A stretch of 18,977 bases of DNA from Candidatus Hestiella acidicharens (lineage in GTDB: Archaea; Thermoproteota; Thermoprotei_A; Sulfolobales; Acidilobaceae): contig WAJZ01000101.1 in the NCBI GenBank assembly GCA_015523575.1, positions 1 through 18,977 on the forward strand. The letters are read 5' to 3'. Below, piece by piece: positions 14,354 to 18,977 of the stretch (the stretch's first letter is position 1; each line of letters opens with the position of its first letter). Position numbers and translations under genes: made by a program. Below the pieces are notes generated by a model. It made no database searches. It was given only the letters and a program-made list of their open reading frames with translations, and was not told the DNA's origin.

Positions 14354-15220
14354 TCAACTCTTCTCTTTAGGATTAATATAATCTAGGATTCTTAAAAAAT
14401 CCTTTCCACCGTAACCATGAATCTCTGCTTCCTTGAATAATTGACCAGCTGCTCTAATGGTTGGTAATATAAACCCTACATCGAATGCGGCTCTGCTGGC
14501 GTACTCAAGTATGTTAGAAGCCGAGTTCATCTCTAAATAAGCTTCTTGTCCCACAGAGGCTATCCTATTGAAGTAGTGTTGTAATAAGCTAGAGAGGGGC
14601 GTTTTATCGCATATCTTCTTTATGATACTCTCTTCTATTCCATAAACCTTTGCAAGGTTTATGGCTTCGCTCAAGGTCAATATAGAAGATAAATAGGCAG
14701 ACCCTATGGCCAACTTTGCAACTATCGCCTTATAGGCCTCTTCCCCAACTTCAATAATACTACCAATATTGCTCAGAACTAGCCTAGAGTACCTGACGCA
14801 GTTATTTTCTCCTGCAATTAAAAAGACAGCACTTCCATCATTTATATCTCTCGCGCCTCCAAGCACTTGTGCTTCTACATAGCAAATACCAAGATCTTTT
14901 AGGCGCTCAGAGGAAGCCTTACTTATCTTCGGGGAAATCGTTGTTGAGTTTATAAATAACAAACCATCAGACCTCCTCATTTGAGAAACGATTTCTAGGA
15001 ATATGTTTTCATCTGGTAAAATAGAGATCGCGGCATCTGCTCTCTCAATAGCAGTCCAAGGATTCTGAAAGACGTCAGCGCCTATTTTGTCTGAAAGATC
15101 CTTTGCATTTTCAAGATCCCTGTCCCACAGGTAAATGCTAAAACCTCCCTCGGAAAATTTTTTGGCGAATAGACCCCCAATGTTTTCCGTACCCAATACC
15201 GCTATCTTTATCTTAACCAC
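14354..15220 (-). CDS. Beta-hydroxyacid dehydrogenase-like NAD(P)-binding protein
   Basis: Belongs to the 3-hydroxyisobutyrate/6-phosphogluconate dehydrogenase superfamily, but the substrate is unknown. The 288-residue protein starts with the dinucleotide fold IKIAVLGTENIGG (4-16), an atypical form of the G-x-G-x-x-G loop. It has INSTTISP (91-98; usually D-x-S-T-x-x-P), the VLGGA loop (119-123) where the family has P-V-S-G-G, and AKLAIG with the presumed catalytic Lys169. The Asn normally four residues later is a Gly here. The helical C-terminal domain is complete. The frame extends to an ATG at 15271, but a strong TATA box (15246-15253) lies in that extension, about 30 bases before the GTG at 15220, so a leaderless GTG start is preferred. 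It is divergent from nmd3. Confidence 0.72.
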   Translation of the reverse strand: MVKIKIAVLGTENIGGLFAKKFSEGGFSIYLWDRDLENAKDLSDKIGADVFQNPWTAIERADAAISILPDENIFLEIVSQMRRSDGLLFINSTTISPKISKASSERLKDLGICYVEAQVLGGARDINDGSAVFLIAGENNCVRYSRLVLSNIGSIIEVGEEAYKAIVAKLAIGSAYLSSILTLSEAINLAKVYGIEESIIKKICDKTPLSSLLQHYFNRIASVGQEAYLEMNSASNILEYASRAAFDVGFILPTIRAAGQLFKEAEIHGYGGKDFLRILDYINPKEKS

Positions 15221-15245
15221 CCCCTTTAACAGCTTTGTTTCCAGC

Positions 15246-15253
15246 TTTAAATA
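15246..15253 (-). promoter_or_regulatory. TATA box of the dehydrogenase-like gene
   Basis: TATTTAAA on the minus strand is an excellent box A match. Counting about 26 bases from its centre puts transcription within a few bases of the GTG at 15220, which both supports a leaderless message and rules out the longer frame. Confidence 0.6.
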
Positions 15254-15348
15254 GAAGCTTTGTGCAGGCATTTAGGCCAATAGCTAACCAATGGCTATTT
15301 TACGTTTTATTGAAACAAAAAAGGTGGAGGTCAGACATTTCAAAGTAT

Positions 15349-15357
15349 GCATATATC
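15349..15357 (+). promoter_or_regulatory. TATA box of the nmd3 gene
   Basis: GCATATATC lies about 35 bases before the ATG at 15387, predicting a start near 15378. The open frame continues upstream to 15291, but this box inside it makes the longer form unlikely. Confidence 0.5.
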
Positions 15358-15386
15358 AATTAAAAAGAAAGAGCAGGGTTAGAAAA

Positions 15387-16484
15387 ATGCAGGAAAAGAT
15401 ATGCCCGGTATGTGGGAGGTCGAGCAAGGAGGTAAAGTTTATAGGGAATATGTGTAAGGATTGCTTTATTAAGCATGTAGGCCTAGCCAAAATTCCGAAT
15501 AGCATTGAGTTCACGTATTGCCCTATTTGCGGGTCTTATAAGCAAAGAGGCCAATGGGTTAATCCTTCGAATAATATGGAAGACAATGTAATTAGTTTTG
15601 CAAAGTTCGTCATAATGCAGAAAATTAGGACAAACCCCCCAATAACTGATATCTTTATTAAATCAATAAAACCATTAGGCTACCTTAATTCTAATACTGT
15701 GATACTTGAAGTGGATTTAGCTTCTATATATGATAAGATAGAACTAGTAGACAGCAGAACCCTCACCCTAAAAATGATCAAACAAATATGCCCATCATGT
15801 TCAGCTATGAAATCACAAAGGGGATATAATGCAATAGTACAGATAAGAGGCTATCCACAAAAACCGGAGGGTTTTCATCGCGAAGTCAACCATGAGTTAC
15901 AGAGCATAATAAGTGAATTACAAGGTGAAATAGTGAAAATAGAAGAAGTGAAAGGAAAAGGGGTAGACCTATACATAAGGAACCAAGACGTCGCGAGAAG
16001 CATAGCATCAAGGTTTAAGGGGAAATATCTAGCAAAGGTGGTTGAGACTTATAAGCTAATGGGATTAACTAAGGATGGGAGGAGAAAAGGTAGGCTTTAT
16101 ATTTCTATAAGGGTGTTAAACCTATCGCCAAAAGACTTGTTTATATACAACAAAGAACCATATGTGCTTTTATCTAAAGGCAAAGACGGCATTACTGCTA
16201 AGAATCTACACACAAATAAAAAGTTATTCATCAAGACAGAGAACCTATGGAGGTCTAGCTTTCACATATATGACGCTAGTAAGAAAGAAGTTATGTTATT
16301 GTTGAAAGATAAAGGAAAAGTGCTTTTCTCGGAATCTAATGGAAATTACTTTGAATTTCCCATGGAATCTGTTAATTCTTTTGTACCAATAATAAAGGAG
16401 GGAAAGAAATACCTAGCCTATGTATTTAATGATACAATAACCATTTTAGAGGAAAGTAAAAATACTGGCGTTAAGAAGGCTTAG
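15387..16484 (+). CDS. nmd3: NMD3-family 60S/50S ribosome-assembly factor
   Basis: Archaeal homologue of Nmd3, the adaptor that binds the late large ribosomal subunit. The N-terminal region has four C-x-x-C pairs: CPVC (6-9), CKDC (23-26), CPIC (45-48) and CPSC (135-138), which fits the paired zinc sites of the family. The following alpha/beta middle part (about 145-240) includes GYPQKP and ends in GLTKDGRRKGRLY. A C-terminal beta-rich region (about 245-365) resembles the OB/SH3-like domains of Nmd3. The length from this ATG (365 aa) suits an archaeal member, which lacks the nuclear export tail of eukaryotic Nmd3. The zinc site starts 5 residues after this Met, as usual. It heads the cluster with aIF1A, rio1 and the KH protein. 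Confidence 0.88.
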   Translation: MQEKICPVCGRSSKEVKFIGNMCKDCFIKHVGLAKIPNSIEFTYCPICGSYKQRGQWVNPSNNMEDNVISFAKFVIMQKIRTNPPITDIFIKSIKPLGYLNSNTVILEVDLASIYDKIELVDSRTLTLKMIKQICPSCSAMKSQRGYNAIVQIRGYPQKPEGFHREVNHELQSIISELQGEIVKIEEVKGKGVDLYIRNQDVARSIASRFKGKYLAKVVETYKLMGLTKDGRRKGRLYISIRVLNLSPKDLFIYNKEPYVLLSKGKDGITAKNLHTNKKLFIKTENLWRSSFHIYDASKKEVMLLLKDKGKVLFSESNGNYFEFPMESVNSFVPIIKEGKKYLAYVFNDTITILEESKNTGVKKA

Positions 16485-16486
16485 AA

Positions 16487-16501
16487 AGGTTAATATAACC
16501 T
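16487..16501 (+). promoter_or_regulatory. TATA-like box within an inverted repeat upstream of aIF1A
   Basis: AGGTTA-ATA-TAACCT is a 6-bp inverted repeat with a 3-base spacer. Its middle, TTAATATAA, is TATA-like and would start transcription near 16520, next to the GGAGG ribosome-binding site of aIF1A. It begins just past the nmd3 stop. Confidence 0.3.
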
Positions 16502-16534
16502 AATAAACAATAGAATGATGGAGGAAAGACAAAA

Positions 16535-16870
16535 TTGGTTAAGCAAAAAGGTCGAAATAACAAACCCGGGAAAAAAAGCCTAGTCCTTCCTGATGAGGAG
16601 GAAGGAACCATAATATGTACCGTTCAAAGGATTATAGGTGCTGGTTTTGTTGAAGTCTTGTGTGCTGATAGACAGCAATACAAGGCTTGGATCCCCGGTA
16701 GGATGAGAAGGAGGGTTTGGCTTTATGAAGGCGATATAATATTGTTCCTTCCATGGGGAACATCAGACATGAAAGGTGAAGTTGTGCATAAATACAGGCA
16801 TGATGAAATTAAGGTATTAATGCAAAAAGGATTGATCCCCGAGGATTTATTAGGAGAGGAAGGTGAGTGA
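16535..16870 (+). CDS. eif1A: Translation initiation factor aIF1A
   Basis: Archaeal homologue of eIF1A and bacterial IF1; binds the A site of the small subunit during initiation. The 111 residues have a basic N-terminal tail (KQKGRNNKPGKK), then an OB fold: EGTIICTVQRIIGAGFVEVL, with RQQYKAWIPGRMRRRVWLYEGD containing the conserved I-P-G-R-M/R-R-R-V-W patch, and LPWGTSDMKGEVVHKY. The C-terminus, ending with LIPEDLLGEEGE, is acidic as in the family. Start is TTG; GGAGG lies about 10 bases upstream. An ATG at 16515 is in a different frame. The stop codon overlaps the rio1 GTG by 4 bases, so translation is probably coupled. Confidence 0.95.
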   Translation: MVKQKGRNNKPGKKSLVLPDEEEGTIICTVQRIIGAGFVEVLCADRQQYKAWIPGRMRRRVWLYEGDIILFLPWGTSDMKGEVVHKYRHDEIKVLMQKGLIPEDLLGEEGE

Positions 16871-17655
16871 TAGGTTATTTCGAAAAAAAGAAAAAGGAGA
16901 GGAAAATTATAAAGGATGAAGATGTTGTAAAAACTGTGGACGAGGTTATGGATTCCTTTACTAACTATCACATCTATAAACTAGTGAATAAAAAGGTAAT
17001 AAAGGATATAAAGGGTTCTATTAGCGGTGGGAAAGAATCCAAGGTTTACTGGGGCAGGGACTGGAATAGTAACGATATTGCAATAAAAATCTACCTAACT
17101 TCTTCTGCTGAGTTTAGGAAAGGAATAAAGGAATACATATTTGGAGATCCAAGATTTAAGAGGCTCCCAAACAAGTTTAGGTCTATAATATACCTTTGGG
17201 CAAAGAAGGAATTCAACAACCTTGTTAGATTAAAAAACTTTGGCATTAGCGTTCCTAGGCCAATAAGCCTCTCTGGAAATGTACTTGTTATGGAATTCCT
17301 AGGAGAGAGAGGGTATAGGGCCCCACTCTTAAGTGAGATATATAAGGAACTCAGCAAGGAAGAGTTACTTGAGGTTTACAGGCAGGTGAAAGAAAACCTA
17401 ATTAAAATGGTGTGCAATTCAAGGATAGTGCATGCCGACCTCAGCGAGTTTAATTTGATGTATTGGAAGAACAAGGTATATATAATTGACGTATCCCAAT
17501 CGGTAGAAATAGATCATCCAAAGTCTTTGGATTATTTAGAGAGAGACATAAAAAATGTCTATAAATTCTTCTCAAAACTTATTGACATAGGTGAATACGA
17601 CAGCCTAGAAGGGGATGTTAGGCATTGCATAAAGATGAAAATGCAGGGAAAATAG
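16867..17655 (+). CDS. rio1: RIO1-family serine protein kinase/ATPase
   Basis: RIO1 proteins act in late small-subunit maturation, mainly as ATPases. The 262-residue protein has the RIO1 P-loop variant SGGKESKVY (53-61), the ATP-binding Lys74 in IAIKIY, EFRKGIKEYIFGDPRFK (82-98) of the flexible loop, the hinge MEFLG (142-146), the catalytic loop HADLSEFN (189-196; Asp191, Asn196), and the metal-binding DVSQSVE (208-214; Asp208). Length and motifs match archaeal Rio1, not Rio2, because there is no winged-helix domain. GTG start overlaps the aIF1A stop. The 3' end overlaps the KH-protein start by 31 bases. Confidence 0.93.
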   Translation: MIGYFEKKKKERKIIKDEDVVKTVDEVMDSFTNYHIYKLVNKKVIKDIKGSISGGKESKVYWGRDWNSNDIAIKIYLTSSAEFRKGIKEYIFGDPRFKRLPNKFRSIIYLWAKKEFNNLVRLKNFGISVPRPISLSGNVLVMEFLGERGYRAPLLSEIYKELSKEELLEVYRQVKENLIKMVCNSRIVHADLSEFNLMYWKNKVYIIDVSQSVEIDHPKSLDYLERDIKNVYKFFSKLIDIGEYDSLEGDVRHCIKMKMQGK

Positions 17656-18233
17656 AAAAGTGGGTTAAGCTATACGCACAAATTCCTGTTGAAAGCTACC
17701 AGAGAATAGCTAGTGAAATAGAGAAACTAAAAGAATTGATAAAGAAGGACTATGGCGTTTCAATAACCCTTGATAACGAAAATTCTATAGCTATTATAAA
17801 GCCCGTGAGCGAAAGTTCTTCCCCAGCGAACCTGATGAAGGTTAAGGATCTAATTGCCGCCCTAAGCATAGGCTTTACTGGAGAGGAGGCGATGGAACTG
17901 CTAAGATCTGAAAACATACTAATAACAATAGACATAAAATCAAGGCTTGGGAATTCTAAGAATCATGTAAGAAGGATACTAGGAAGAATTATTGGAGAAG
18001 GAGGAAGGGCCAAAAGAACGCTAGAAGAGATAACAGGTACAAGAATACACATAGGCAGTCATGCAATAGGTATCATCGGGGACTATGATAGATCAATAAT
18101 AGCACAGTACGGTATTGATATGCTAATAGAGGGTAGAATGCATGGTACCGTGTATAGAAAGCTTGAGGAAATGATGAGAGAAGTTAAGAGGCGGGAAATA
18201 GGAAACATATGGCAGAAAAGGTACCTTGAATAA
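17625..18233 (+). CDS. Pno1/Dim2-like KH-domain RNA-binding protein
   Basis: Archaeal KH protein of the Pno1/Krr1 type, which in eukaryotes binds the 3' end of pre-18S rRNA beside RIO kinases. The 202 residues contain two KH-like units: the first (about 18-95) is degenerate, and the second (about 113-200) has IIGEGGRAKRTLEEITGT with the G-x-x-G loop GEGG. It ends with a basic helix (EEMMREVKRREIGNIWQKR) typical of the family. Start is TTG at 17625; no better start is available before the conserved LYAQIPVESY, so it overlaps rio1 by 31 bases. In many archaea aIF1A, rio1 and this gene are adjacent, and the same order is kept here. Confidence 0.9.
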   Translation: MHKDENAGKIEKWVKLYAQIPVESYQRIASEIEKLKELIKKDYGVSITLDNENSIAIIKPVSESSSPANLMKVKDLIAALSIGFTGEEAMELLRSENILITIDIKSRLGNSKNHVRRILGRIIGEGGRAKRTLEEITGTRIHIGSHAIGIIGDYDRSIIAQYGIDMLIEGRMHGTVYRKLEEMMREVKRREIGNIWQKRYLE

Positions 18234-18251
18234 GACAGGGGCAAGGCAACT

Positions 18252-18902
18252 ATGAAAATAACTTATTGTGGAAACTCTTATTTCATACTAGAAAGCTCTT
18301 CAATCAAAATAGCAATTGACCCTCATGATGGAGGAAGCCTTAACTTAAGGCCATGCACAACCTCGGCAGACTATATAATAATTACACATGACCATTATGA
18401 TCACAATGCCTATATGATGGCTTTTGGCAAAAATACTAAAAGAATACTACGAGGGAAAGAAGGTCAAAAATTTAGATTAGAAAATGCATTCCTTGAATTC
18501 TATGACTTCTATCACGATAGTTTTAATGGGGCTTTCTTCGGTAAGGTATCTGGTTTCAAATTACTCCTAGAGGGAATGAACATAGTAAATCTATCAGATA
18601 TCGGCCAGAGATATGAAGCCACTTTCAGTAGGCTTAAACCTATAGATATATTAATGATACCAATAGGTGGAGTAACTACAATAGGCTACGAAGAGGCTTA
18701 TACCTTCATAGAGGAGCTGAAACCAAAAATAGTCTTACCAATGCATTATTGGATAAAGGGATCTAACCTGCCTTATGATTCGATAGATAGTTTTATCAAA
18801 AATTCTAGGTTTGACGTAGAATTTAGGGAAAATAATGTTCTTACCGTAAAAAAAGAGTCCTTGCAGGACAACACGAAGATAATAGTTTTAAATTATGCTT
18901 GA
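18252..18902 (+). CDS. Metallo-beta-lactamase-fold hydrolase (UlaG/UPF0173-like)
   Basis: Predicted zinc-dependent hydrolase; substrate unknown. The 216 residues start with strand-rich ITYCGNSYFILES, then IAIDPHDGG, and the metal motif THDHYDH (45-51; H-x-H-x-D-H). Further ligands are likely His93 in FYHD, Asp119 in LSDIGQ, and the His in LPMHYW (about 165). The pattern NSYFILES...DP and the absence of a beta-CASP domain put it with the UlaG-like group, not with RNase J or CPSF nucleases. ATG start, 18 bases after the KH-protein stop and on the same strand, so probably co-transcribed. In some archaea topoisomerase VI follows the KH gene; here this gene takes that place. Confidence 0.8.
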   Translation: MKITYCGNSYFILESSSIKIAIDPHDGGSLNLRPCTTSADYIIITHDHYDHNAYMMAFGKNTKRILRGKEGQKFRLENAFLEFYDFYHDSFNGAFFGKVSGFKLLLEGMNIVNLSDIGQRYEATFSRLKPIDILMIPIGGVTTIGYEEAYTFIEELKPKIVLPMHYWIKGSNLPYDSIDSFIKNSRFDVEFRENNVLTVKKESLQDNTKIIVLNYA

Positions 18903-18945
18903 ATTATCGGTAACCCTAAAATCAAAACCTTAGAAGCACAAAAGC

Positions 18946-18963
18946 TTTTTAACCCATCTTTTT
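18946..18963 (+). terminator. T-tract terminator after the nmd3 cluster
   Basis: Two T5 runs (18946-18950 and 18959-18963) follow the last gene by about 45 bases, the first as part of AAAAGCTTTT, a short palindrome. Consistent with termination of the translation cluster. Confidence 0.5.
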
Positions 18964-18977
18964 ACTTAAGTTTCGGA

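Noticed and set aside
15221..15386. Extensions of the dehydrogenase-like gene (to 15271) and nmd3 (from 15291)
   Set aside because: Both extensions contain well-placed TATA boxes, and the conserved domains begin right after the shorter starts.

Overview
The window looks like core chromosome of a thermophilic crenarchaeon (Thermoprotei). The evidence is an archaeal-type DnaG, a PCNA-binding family B DNA polymerase, a TyrRS without a bacterial-type S4 tail, NMD3, aIF1A, RIO1, an archaeal Pno1/Krr1-like KH protein and the KEOPS subunit Cgi121. Archaeal TATA boxes, several apparently leaderless starts, many GTG/TTG starts, T-tract terminators and heavy use of AGG/AGA and ATA codons agree with this. 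By eye the DNA is AT-rich. I cannot name the genus. I see no rRNA, tRNA, CRISPR array, transposase or integrase.

Layout. Positions 137-2128 (-): AMP-forming acetyl-CoA synthetase, divergent from a ROK sugar kinase (2256-3215, +). Then on + come a RuvC/RNase H-fold protein overlapping a UbiD-family decarboxylase (3273-5164; probably the anhydromevalonate-phosphate decarboxylase of the archaeal mevalonate route), TyrRS (5213-6289) and DnaG (6417-7655). DnaG has a long perfect-pairing hairpin in its leader and converges, with a 9-base overlap, on a family B polymerase (7647-10043, -). A 453-base gap (10044-10496) separates this from a minus-strand run of tmk, a small membrane protein, a membrane-anchored CPYC thioredoxin-fold protein and cgi121 (10497-12839). 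A divergent NRAMP-family transporter follows (12981-14186, +), then a beta-hydroxyacid dehydrogenase-like protein (14354-15220, -). The right end is a ribosome-biogenesis/translation cluster on +: nmd3, aIF1A, rio1, KH protein, and a metallo-beta-lactamase-fold protein (15387-18902).

How the genes work together. Three themes appear: replication (dnaG, polB, tmk), translation and ribosome assembly (tyrS, cgi121 for t6A, nmd3, aIF1A, rio1, KH protein), and central metabolism (acs, ROK kinase, ubiD). I found no obvious new defence or mobile system. The points most worth a second look are the dnaG-leader hairpin, a thymidylate kinase with Ile in place of the Walker A Lys and an in-frame 27-base duplication, a divergent NRAMP metal site, an unnamed RuvC-fold protein coupled to ubiD, and the unexplained gap upstream of polB.
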